Shown here one piece after another: positions 32,021 through 38,326 of a DNA stretch of 38,326 nt. Within the stretch, counting starts at the first letter, position 1, and each line of letters starts with the position of its first letter. The translations under genes and the position numbers were made by a program. The DNA comes from DSXF01 sp964387495. Its GTDB lineage: Bacteria > Chloroflexota > Anaerolineae > Anaerolineales > Villigracilaceae. The notes beneath the pieces are model-generated. The model ran no database searches, was not told the origin of the DNA, and saw nothing but the letters and a program-made list of their open reading frames with translations. The stretch spans positions 1-38,326 of the forward strand of contig CAYLXB010000028.1 in the NCBI GenBank assembly GCA_964387495.1. The letters run 5' to 3'.

Positions 32021-32036
32021 CCGGCCTTCGGCCGGT
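32021..32036 (+). terminator. candidate terminator after the PBP2 gene
   Basis: CCGGCC (32021-32026), TTC, GGCCGG (32030-32035) form a short strong hairpin followed by TTCTCCC. The weak T-run and the presence of a new promoter 50 bases later suggest partial termination. Confidence 0.45.
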
Positions 32037-32087
32037 TCTCCCACAACTCCCGGATTTCGAAGGGGTGAAATTCCCTGTTCGACTTCA

Positions 32088-32096
32088 TGCTATAAT
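32088..32096 (+). promoter_or_regulatory. extended -10 promoter before minC
   Basis: TGC then TATAAT (32088-32096) forms a perfect extended -10 element like that before mreB, again without a clear -35. The predicted start is near 32103, leaving a leader of about 27 bases before the minC ATG at 32130. It would allow the min-rodA-gltX genes to be expressed apart from mreBCD-PBP2. Confidence 0.65.
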
Positions 32097-32129
32097 CTGG
32101 TATCCGCCCGCCGGCGGTGATGATATCCG

Positions 32130-32807
32130 ATGAGTGAGCCGCCTCCTTTTCTTCAGATCAAGGGCCTGCGCGATGGCCTGCTGATCACCTTGGGAAATGC
32201 TCCCTGGGATGAAGCCCGTCAGGCTTTGCTGGTGCATATCCAGGAGCGGCAGGCGTTCTTCCGGGGTGCCCGGCTGGCGCTGGATATTGGACCGCAGGTG
32301 CTGAAGGTTAACGAGCTGTCGGAACTGCGCGACCAACTCTCTGAACGGGGTCTCAATCTGTGGGCCGTGATCAGCAGTTCCCCGGAAACGGAGAAGACGG
32401 CCCAGCTGCTGGGGCTGGCGACGCGGATTTCCAAGCCGAAGCCGGCTGAATATCGGCAGCCCGTTGCCCCGGTGGATGACCAGACCGCGCTCTGGTTGAG
32501 TCGTACGGTTCGCTCTGGAACGCGTATCGAATTCCCGGGTCATGTCGTCGTTTTTGGTGATGTGAATCCGGGAGCGGAGGTCGTAGCCGGTGGCAGTGTT
32601 TTGGTCTGGGGCCGCCTGCGCGGGTCGGTACAGGCAGGTGCCCAGGGCAACCGGGAAGCGTGCGTGGCAGCTCTGGAATTCTCTCCGATGCAGGTGCGCA
32701 TTTGCGAGGAGATGGCCTCTCTTCCGATTGATGCAGGCTCGGCACAGCCTGTAATGGTTTTGTTGAAAGACGGACAGCTGGTGACACAACCCTGGCAGTC
32801 TGGATAG
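32130..32807 (+). CDS. minC: septum site-determining protein MinC
   Basis: Inhibitor of FtsZ ring formation away from midcell. It has 225 residues. The N-terminal alpha/beta domain (about 1-100) is poorly conserved, as usual. A linker follows, then the C-terminal beta-helix domain (about 125-200) with RTVRSGTRIEFPGHVVVFGD and VLVWGRLRGSVQAGAQGN, which dimerises and binds MinD. minD follows after 24 bases, giving the minCDE order. It appears to have its own promoter. No good ribosome site precedes the ATG. Confidence 0.93.
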   Translation: MSEPPPFLQIKGLRDGLLITLGNAPWDEARQALLVHIQERQAFFRGARLALDIGPQVLKVNELSELRDQLSERGLNLWAVISSSPETEKTAQLLGLATRISKPKPAEYRQPVAPVDDQTALWLSRTVRSGTRIEFPGHVVVFGDVNPGAEVVAGGSVLVWGRLRGSVQAGAQGNREACVAALEFSPMQVRICEEMASLPIDAGSAQPVMVLLKDGQLVTQPWQSG

Positions 32808-32831
32808 CCTATTCTGGATCAGGAAGCGAAC

Positions 32832-33629
32832 ATGGGTGCTCAAGTCATTACAATCACTTCAGGGAAGGGCGGTGTGGGCAAGACTACCGCGGTCGCCAAC
32901 CTGGCGGTTGCCCTGGCGGCTGACGGGCAGAAGGTCGCCTGCCTGGACGGCGACATCGGCCTGCGCAACCTGGATGTGGTCATGGGCCTGGAAAACCGCA
33001 TCGTCTACGATCTGGTGGATGTGATCGAGGGACGCTGCCGCCTGCGCCAGGCCATGATCCGCGATAAACGCCTGCCGGAGCTTTATCTCATCCCGGCAGC
33101 CCAGACGCGTGACAAGAGCTCCGTATCACCCAGTGATATGGTGCGTTTGTGCGATGAACTGCGCAAGGAAGTGGATTGGATTTTGATCGACTCACCGGCT
33201 GGCATCGAGCGCGGCTTCAAGAATGCCATTGCACCGGCCGACCGGGTGATCGTGCTGACAAACCCGGAAGTCTCCGCGGTGCGTGATGCCGACCGGGTGA
33301 TCGGTATCCTGGAGGCCGATGAAAAAGGCCCGGCCGCACTGATCATCAACCGGCTCAACCCGGCCATGGTCAAGCGCCACGATATGCTCTCCGCAGAGGA
33401 TGTGCTCGATCTGCTGGCCATCGAACTGATTGGGGTTGTACCCGAAGATGAAAACGTGGTGGTCGCGACCAACCGGGGTACCCCGGTGGCTCTGGACCAG
33501 AAGATCAAGGCCGGGCAGGCCTTCCGGAACATTGCCCGACGCCTGAAGGGAGAAAAAGTCCCCTTCTTGGAACTGGACAGCCAGGGCAGCCTGTGGGAAC
33601 GCTTCTCGCGCCTGACAGGGAGGAAGTGA
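32832..33629 (+). CDS. minD: septum site-determining ATPase MinD
   Basis: Membrane-binding ATPase that recruits MinC and is released by MinE. It has 265 residues. SGKGGVGKTT gives the deviant Walker A with signature Lys12 and Lys17; LDGDIGLRNLDVVMGLE is switch I and ILIDSPAGIE Walker B. The C-terminal amphipathic segment SLWERFSRLTGRK is the membrane-targeting sequence. AGGA precedes the ATG at 32832. A ribosome site for minE (AGGAAG) is embedded in the last codons. Confidence 0.97.
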   Translation: MGAQVITITSGKGGVGKTTAVANLAVALAADGQKVACLDGDIGLRNLDVVMGLENRIVYDLVDVIEGRCRLRQAMIRDKRLPELYLIPAAQTRDKSSVSPSDMVRLCDELRKEVDWILIDSPAGIERGFKNAIAPADRVIVLTNPEVSAVRDADRVIGILEADEKGPAALIINRLNPAMVKRHDMLSAEDVLDLLAIELIGVVPEDENVVVATNRGTPVALDQKIKAGQAFRNIARRLKGEKVPFLELDSQGSLWERFSRLTGRK

Positions 33630-33630
33630 G

Positions 33631-33885
33631 ATGAATTTCTTCTGGCGGAAATCCTCCAGCGCACAGAGCGCCAAAGAGCGCCTGCAGCTTGTCCTGGTGC
33701 ATGACCGCACCGACCTGACTGCAGCGACCCTGGATGCCTTGAAGGACGATCTGCTCAAGGCCATCTCGCGCCATATCGACATCGATCCGGCCAGCGTGCG
33801 CATCGAAGTGGAGCGCGACGGCCGGTCGCAGCGGCTGGTGGCGGATATCCCGATCAGGAGTGCAACCCGCCGCCGAACGGGGTAA
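33631..33885 (+). CDS. minE: cell division topological specificity factor MinE
   Basis: Stimulates MinD ATPase and drives Min oscillation. It has 84 residues, normal for MinE. The N-terminus MNFFWRKSS is the membrane-binding helix. SAQSAKERLQLVLVHDR is the anti-MinCD segment. The C-terminal dimer domain includes LKDDLLKAISRHIDIDP and VRIEVERDG. It starts one base after the minD stop and ends three bases before rodA, so the three are tightly coupled. A MinE predicts an oscillating Min system rather than a DivIVA-anchored one. Confidence 0.95.
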   Translation: MNFFWRKSSSAQSAKERLQLVLVHDRTDLTAATLDALKDDLLKAISRHIDIDPASVRIEVERDGRSQRLVADIPIRSATRRRTG

Positions 33886-33888
33886 GTT

Positions 33889-35019
33889 ATGCTGCGCGGC
33901 TTTTCCTGGCGGCATTTTGATTTTTGGCTCCTGGGCTCGGTTAGCGCGCTGGTGATTTTTGGCGTTGCCATGATTCGCTCGGCGGTGGCCGGGAACATCG
34001 AGTTGACGATTACCACCCCCATCGTGACGCGCCAGATCATCTTTGCCGCCATCGGTTTTGCGGTCATGGTACTGGTCTCGGCCATTGATTATCACTTCTG
34101 GTCGGCTGTAAACCGCACCCTCTACATCGGTATGTTCCTGGTGCTGTTCCTGCTCAACATTGTAGGTGGGGCGCTGTTCGGTTCGGCCCGCTGGTTCCAG
34201 ACGGCGCTGGTCAACATCCAGCCCTCAGAGTTTGCCAAGTTGGTCCTCATCTTGGTGCTGGCTTTTTATTTTGCCCGGCACCAGGACGAAATCCAAACCA
34301 CCCCGCGTCATATCTTGCTGAGTTTCCTCCTGACCATGGGCCTGGTTACCTGGGTCATCCTGCAGCCCAACCTGAGCACCTCGATCGTGATGTTGGTGCT
34401 GTGGTTTGCCCTCCTCTGGATCTCGGGAGCGAAGGTGAACCACTTACTGGTATATGCGGGTATCGGGCTGGCCATCCTGCTGGTCAGCCTGCCCATCTTG
34501 ATCCGTTATGAGATCATTGAACAGTATCAGATTGACCGTGTGATGACGTTTGTTTTCCCCGACCCCAACGCACGCTACGGCGATAAATATAACATCGACC
34601 AGGCGAAGATCTCGATCGGCTCCGGCGGGTTGTTTGGCCTGGGTTACGGGCAGGGACCCCAGGTGCAGCTGCGTTTCTTGAAGGTACGCTGGTCTGATTT
34701 CATCTTTTCGGCCATCGGCCACGAATTCGGTTTCGTGGGTGCCATCCTGATCCTCCTGCTGGTGGTACTGGTGGTGATCCGTTGCCTGCGAATTGCCCAG
34801 TTGGCCCAGGAGCCGTTCGGCGCCTTCATCGCTTACGGGGTGGCCGTGCTGATCGCCTTCCAGGCCACCGTCAATATCGGCGTCAATCTGAACCTGGTGC
34901 CCGCCACCGGTCTGACGCTGCCGTTCGTCAGTTATGGCGGCAGTTCGCTGGTTACCAACCTGATCGCCATCGGGCTGGTGGAAAGCGTCAGCATGCACCG
35001 CAACCCGCTCGAGTTCTAA
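33889..35019 (+). CDS. rodA: SEDS peptidoglycan polymerase RodA
   Basis: Glycosyltransferase that polymerises lipid II during elongation, working with PBP2. It has 376 residues with about ten membrane helices. SEDS motifs: ALFGSARWFQ, VNIQPSEFAKLVLIL, and LRFLKVRWSDFIFSAIGHEF containing the catalytic-loop region. GLTLPFVSYGGSSLV is near the C-terminus. FtsW is the close relative; I prefer RodA because of the mreBCD-PBP2 context and the RodA-like length. It lies three bases after minE. Confidence 0.92.
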   Translation: MLRGFSWRHFDFWLLGSVSALVIFGVAMIRSAVAGNIELTITTPIVTRQIIFAAIGFAVMVLVSAIDYHFWSAVNRTLYIGMFLVLFLLNIVGGALFGSARWFQTALVNIQPSEFAKLVLILVLAFYFARHQDEIQTTPRHILLSFLLTMGLVTWVILQPNLSTSIVMLVLWFALLWISGAKVNHLLVYAGIGLAILLVSLPILIRYEIIEQYQIDRVMTFVFPDPNARYGDKYNIDQAKISIGSGGLFGLGYGQGPQVQLRFLKVRWSDFIFSAIGHEFGFVGAILILLLVVLVVIRCLRIAQLAQEPFGAFIAYGVAVLIAFQATVNIGVNLNLVPATGLTLPFVSYGGSSLVTNLIAIGLVESVSMHRNPLEF

Positions 35020-35040
35020 TCCCTCCCCGGAGATTTTTCC

Positions 35041-36528
35041 ATGCCCGACCTCACCCCCGTACGTGTCCGCTTTGCCCCTTCGCCGACCGGAAGGATGCAC
35101 CTCGGTTCTGCCCGGACAGCCCTGTATGATTATCTGCTGGCGCGGCGCACCGGTGGAACGTTCATCCTGCGGATCGAAGATACTGACCGTAAGCGCTATG
35201 TCCCGGGAGCCGAGCAGGAGTTGATCGAAGGATTGCACTGGCTGGGCCTGCACTATGATGAAGGTCCGGATGTTGGCGGTCCTTGCGGCCCCTACCGCCA
35301 GACCGAACGCGTGGAGATTTACCACCAGCACGCCTGGGAACTGGTCGAGCGCGGGCATGCCTACCCCTGCTTCTGCACACCGGAACGGTTGGAAAAGGTG
35401 CGTCAGGAGCAGATGAAGAACAAGCAGAACCCGCGCTACGATGGAACCTGCCGCACTCTCGATCCTGATGAGGCCCGCCGGCGGGCTGCTGGCGGTGAAA
35501 AGTACGTCATCCGCTTTAAAATGCCGAAGGAAGGTACGACAAAAGCCGTCGACTTGCTGCGTGGCCCGATCACCACGGACAACCGCGCCCTGGATGATTC
35601 GGTGCTGCTCAAATCCGATGGTCTGCCCACTTATCACCTGGCTGCCATCGTGGATGATCACCTGATGAAGATTACGCATGTGATCCGCACCATGGAGTGG
35701 CTGCCGTCCCTGCCGCTGCATGTCAACACGATCCGGGCATTCGGCTGGGACGAGCCGGTCTGGGTCCACCCTTCGGTCTTCCTGAAGCCATCCGGGAAGG
35801 GCAAAATGTCCAAGCGGGACGCGGCAGATGCCATGAAGGACGGCCATTCCATCTATCTGGGCGATATGCGTGAACTGGGCTTCATCCCGGAGGGGGTGCT
35901 AAACTGGATTGCACTGATGGGTTGGGGAGTGCCCGAAGACGACCTGATGACACTGGAGGAAATGGTGCAGCGTTTTGACGTAAGCAACCTGACACCTTCC
36001 CCGGCCGCGATCAACTTTGCAAAGCTGGACCATTTCAACGCCGCCCATATCCGCCAACTGGCAACAGATGACTTGGCCGCGCGCCTCAAACCCTATTTCT
36101 TGAAGGAAGGGCTGCAAGTGGATGAGGAGCGCCTGCTGTCCGTGGTACCGCTGATCCGGGAGCGGCTGGTGACGTTGGACGACTGCCTGCCGTTCGCAGC
36201 CTGGTTCTTCCGGGAAACGGTGGAACCGAAGCCGGAGGAACTGCCGGGCAAGAACTTGGCGCCTGCGCAGAGCGCAGAGGTGGCTCGTAAGGCCTATGAG
36301 ATTCTGGCCGGGCTGCCCGTCTTGACGCCCGAGGCGGCGGAGCCCCCCATGCGTGCCCTGGTCGAGCAGTTGGGATTGAGTGCGAACCAGGTTTTTGGTA
36401 TTTTGCGTGTAGCCATAACGGGCCAGACAATCAGCCCGCCGCTGTTCGAAAGCATGCAGGTTGTCGGCAGGGAAAAAGTGCTGGAGCGAATCCGGACGGC
36501 TATCGGGATGCTGGAGAAAATGCAGTAA
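35041..36528 (+). CDS. gltX: glutamyl-tRNA synthetase
   Basis: Charges tRNA-Glu, and possibly tRNA-Gln where an amidotransferase pathway exists. It has 495 residues. The class I HIGH-type motif is HLGS at 20-23 in FAPSPTGRMHLGSARTALYD; KMSKR at 255-259 is the second signature. YPCFCTPERLE with the later RYDGTCR matches the Cys-x-Cys..Tyr..Cys zinc site of many bacterial enzymes. The C-terminal third is the helical anticodon-binding part. GGAG precedes the ATG, 21 bases after rodA; a strong terminator follows. Confidence 0.96.
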   Translation: MPDLTPVRVRFAPSPTGRMHLGSARTALYDYLLARRTGGTFILRIEDTDRKRYVPGAEQELIEGLHWLGLHYDEGPDVGGPCGPYRQTERVEIYHQHAWELVERGHAYPCFCTPERLEKVRQEQMKNKQNPRYDGTCRTLDPDEARRRAAGGEKYVIRFKMPKEGTTKAVDLLRGPITTDNRALDDSVLLKSDGLPTYHLAAIVDDHLMKITHVIRTMEWLPSLPLHVNTIRAFGWDEPVWVHPSVFLKPSGKGKMSKRDAADAMKDGHSIYLGDMRELGFIPEGVLNWIALMGWGVPEDDLMTLEEMVQRFDVSNLTPSPAAINFAKLDHFNAAHIRQLATDDLAARLKPYFLKEGLQVDEERLLSVVPLIRERLVTLDDCLPFAAWFFRETVEPKPEELPGKNLAPAQSAEVARKAYEILAGLPVLTPEAAEPPMRALVEQLGLSANQVFGILRVAITGQTISPPLFESMQVVGREKVLERIRTAIGMLEKMQ

Positions 36529-36545
36529 TCTCTCTGCAAAACCAC

Positions 36546-36580
36546 AGCGCCGCGGCACGAAAAGCCGCGGCGCTTTATTG
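36546..36580. terminator. strong terminator after gltX
   Basis: A perfect 11-bp stem, AGCGCCGCGGC (36546-36556) with GCCGCGGCGCT (36564-36574), is followed by TTTATTGTT. On the minus strand it is trailed by GTGGTTTTGC and may also stop the convergent LysE transcript (stop at 36589). Confidence 0.9.
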
Positions 36581-36588
36581 TTCCCTGT

Positions 36589-37206
36589 TCAAAGGATGCT
36601 CAGCAGGGCATACAAACCAAAACCGGCAATGATCACGCCTGAAACGCGGTTGACCCAGTGCAGGGCGTGCGCGTTGAACTTTTCTCGAAACAGGCCCACG
36701 CCGCCGCTCAACAGCAGCCACCACACGGCCGAGCCGATGAAGACTCCCAGCACCAGCACGGCGGCTGAGGTGTAATTGCCCCCTGCTCCTGCCAGCCCCA
36801 GGCCGGCAAAGATGGCTGCAAAGGAGAGAATCGTCATCGGGTTGGTCAGGGTCAGGAAGAATGTGGATGCATATGCCCCGGCAAGGCCGTTTCCTTTAGC
36901 GGCTGCGGCCTCTCCGGCAGGTTTGGCCAGCAGGGTTTTGATCCCCAGGTAGCCAAGGAACAGGCCGCCGGCCAGTCGCAGCCAGAATTGCTGGCTGACC
37001 AGGAAGTTCGAAATGAAAGCCAGGCCAAAACCGGCAACGCAGCCGTAGAGAGCATCGGCGCTGGCGGCGCCCAGGCCGGAAACCAGGCCGGTGGTGCGCC
37101 CTTCAGCCAGTGTGCGCCGGATGCACAACACGCCGATCGGGCCGACCGGCGCGGCAATCGAAAAGCCGATGAGCAGTCCGCGTAGTAGGAAGGTCAGGTT
37201 GTCCAT
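36589..37206 (-). CDS. LysE-family amino acid/metabolite exporter
   Basis: A 205-residue membrane protein with about six helices. The N-terminus GLLIGFSIAAPVGPIGVLCI is the LysE/RhtB signature. SGLGAASADALYGCVAGFGL and TLTNPMTILSFAAIFAGLG are conserved family blocks. Members export lysine, arginine, threonine or related compounds; the substrate cannot be told. It lies nine bases downstream of the XdhC-like gene on the same strand and is probably co-transcribed with it. Confidence 0.88.
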   Translation of the reverse strand: MDNLTFLLRGLLIGFSIAAPVGPIGVLCIRRTLAEGRTTGLVSGLGAASADALYGCVAGFGLAFISNFLVSQQFWLRLAGGLFLGYLGIKTLLAKPAGEAAAAKGNGLAGAYASTFFLTLTNPMTILSFAAIFAGLGLAGAGGNYTSAAVLVLGVFIGSAVWWLLLSGGVGLFREKFNAHALHWVNRVSGVIIAGFGLYALLSIL

Positions 37207-37215
37207 TCGGCAATT

Positions 37216-38019
37216 TTATTTGGGTTGCTTCATCGGTTTTCCCGAACCGCCGGCGCGCAGCATGAGCACTTCGGCCAGGATGCTGACGGCGATCTCTTCG
37301 GGGGTCTCGGCGCCCAGCCCCAGGCCGATTGGAGAATGGACACGGGCCAGTTGTTCATCCGTGATGCCCTGGGCGTTCAGTTCCTTGACGGTGGTCAGCC
37401 AGCGCTTTCGGGAGCCGATGATGCCGATATAGGCGGCAGGCGTCTCCAGCAGGGCAGGCAGTCCGGCCGCATCCACATTGGAACCGCGCGTGGTGAGGAT
37501 GAGCACCGTGTGCGGGGTAATATTGACGTGCTGGGGAAGTTCGGCCAGCGGGCAGGTATGGAATTCGTCCGCGTCCGGGTTTGCTTCGGGCGTGCAGAAT
37601 TCCGGGCGGTCATCCGAGACGGCAATGCGGTAACCAAGCCATTTGCCCAGGTGGGCAACGGCTTTACCGACGTGTCCGCCGCCGATGACGACCATCAGGG
37701 GGGCTGGCAGGATGGGTTCCACGAATACCTCCACTTGACCGCCGCAGACGCCGGCATCGCCGCGGGCGGGATCGTTCATGGCATAGGAGAGCAGGCGCGG
37801 CATGCCGTCCTGCAGGGAAGCCAGGGCTTCCTTGCGGACACGGTTTTCCAGTTCCCCGCCGCCGACCGTGCCGAGGATGCTGCCATCTTCGTAGACCAGC
37901 ATCTTGCTGGTGGAATGGCGCGGGGTGGAGCCGCTGGTGCGGACAACCGTGCACAGGGCAGCCGGCTGGTGGCTGTGTTCGAGTTCGGCAAGAGCCTGAT
38001 AGATGGATTTGGATGGCAT
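37216..38019 (-). CDS. XdhC/CoxI-family protein
   Basis: A 267-residue protein. The N-terminal XdhC domain has SGSTPRHSTSKMLVYEDGSI, LGTVGGGELENR and GVCGGQVEVFVEP. The C-terminal Rossmann domain starts at VVIGGGHVGKAVAHLGKW and contains LTTRGSNVDAAGLP and YIGIIGSRKRW. Relatives insert sulfurated molybdenum cofactor into xanthine dehydrogenase or CO dehydrogenase. No molybdenum enzyme is encoded in the window, so its client is elsewhere. The start is the ATG at 38019, 17 bases after the preceding gene's stop. Confidence 0.9.
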   Translation of the reverse strand: MPSKSIYQALAELEHSHQPAALCTVVRTSGSTPRHSTSKMLVYEDGSILGTVGGGELENRVRKEALASLQDGMPRLLSYAMNDPARGDAGVCGGQVEVFVEPILPAPLMVVIGGGHVGKAVAHLGKWLGYRIAVSDDRPEFCTPEANPDADEFHTCPLAELPQHVNITPHTVLILTTRGSNVDAAGLPALLETPAAYIGIIGSRKRWLTTVKELNAQGITDEQLARVHSPIGLGLGAETPEEIAVSILAEVLMLRAGGSGKPMKQPK

Positions 38020-38036
38020 ACCCTGATTTTATCCTA

Positions 38037-38326
38037 TTATGGCTCCCAGACCGGCTGCCATTCTGGCTCGGGATCCTCGGTCAACTGGCGCTGGTGATAG
38101 CCGTCGGCGTTCATAATGAAGAGATCGGCCTGGCCGTCGTTGCGCAGGGAGTTGAAGACGATCCACTGGCCGTCGGGGGAATAGGAAGCCGCGGCGTTGT
38201 TGCCGCCGGTGGTCATCTGGCGCAGTTCGCCGCTGGCGGCTTCGATACGGTAAATATCCTTGTTGCCGGGCAGACCGGCATAGAAGAGCAGGTATCTCCC
38301 ATCCGGTGACCAGTCCAGGCTGCCCC
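38037..38326 (-). CDS. TolB-like beta-propeller protein, C-terminal fragment (truncated by window end)
   Basis: An open frame from the window edge to a TAA at 38037-38039 encodes the last 96 residues. It shows repeated WD40-like/TolB-type blades: LDWSPDGRYLLFYAG, DIYRIEAASGELRQMT, ASYSPDGQWIVFNS, DLFIMNADGYHQRQLT, and the end EPEWQPVWEP. The SPDG and F/Y-x-Ala-Asp-G patterns are diagnostic of PD40 repeats. The N-terminal part, with any signal peptide or fused domain, is outside the window, so function is open. The same strand and 17-base spacing suggest linkage to the XdhC-like gene. Confidence 0.85.
   Translation of the reverse strand, partial: GSLDWSPDGRYLLFYAGLPGNKDIYRIEAASGELRQMTTGGNNAAASYSPDGQWIVFNSLRNDGQADLFIMNADGYHQRQLTEDPEPEWQPVWEP

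Noticed and set aside
34444..35847. 467-residue open frame opposite rodA/gltX
   Set aside because: Spans two genes on the other strand with no recognisable domain.

Overview
The window is a GC-rich stretch (roughly 60% by eye, not computed) with tightly packed genes, short intergenic gaps and many ATGA-type overlaps. It is bacterial chromosome. The gene content fits Chloroflexota, probably Anaerolineae: a long PurL with a PurS-like N-terminus, an animal-type (class II-like) PurE, a split PurH, DUF4013 and DUF1189-type membrane proteins, and an mre-min-rodA cluster. That assignment is inference; no rRNA or other definitive marker is present. I see no tRNA, CRISPR array, insertion sequence or phage gene.

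Layout. (1) 1-599: 3' end of uvrB. (2) 600-1011: a non-genic stretch holding two diverged copies of a hairpin plus coding-like remnant, then a clear promoter with a dyad in front of it. (3) 1012-12436: a nine-gene purine operon, purL-purQ-purC-purE-purF-purDM-AICAR transformylase-purN-IMP cyclohydrolase. Every step from PRPP to IMP is covered except adenylosuccinate lyase (PurB). purS is built into PurL, and purK is probably not needed because PurE looks like the direct AIR carboxylase type. (4) 12506-14930 (minus): a DtxR-family regulator followed by two different ZIP metal transporters, behind a strong promoter overlapped by nested palindromes. (5) 14995-16416 (minus): an orphan B12-binding radical SAM enzyme. 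(6) 16586-19846 (minus): a translationally coupled trio of DUF1189-like membrane protein, anchored extracytoplasmic HExxH peptidase and DUF4013 membrane protein. (7) 19902-21419 (minus): a methyltransferase and a ytxG/ytxH-like pair. (8) 21488-23459 (plus): an AspT/YidE-type exchanger with RCK domains and an SCP2-like protein. (9) 23560-27135 (minus): a degenerate histidine-kinase-like protein and a DinG-type exonuclease-helicase. (10) 27414-36528 (plus): mreB-mreC-mreD-PBP2-minC-minD-minE-rodA-gltX, joining the elongation machinery, division-site placement and glutamyl-tRNA synthetase. (11) 36589-38326 (minus): a LysE exporter, an XdhC-like protein and the C-terminus of a TolB-like propeller protein.

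How the genes work together: the purine block makes IMP; the DtxR-ZIP block is a metal-responsive import unit; the mre/PBP2/rodA genes build the lateral wall while MinCDE positions the division septum. The most unusual points are the fused, split and class-switched purine enzymes, the hybrid metal site of the DtxR protein with its nested operators, the membrane-peptidase operon, a pair of apparently leaderless divergent promoters, and the duplicated gene remnants upstream of purL.
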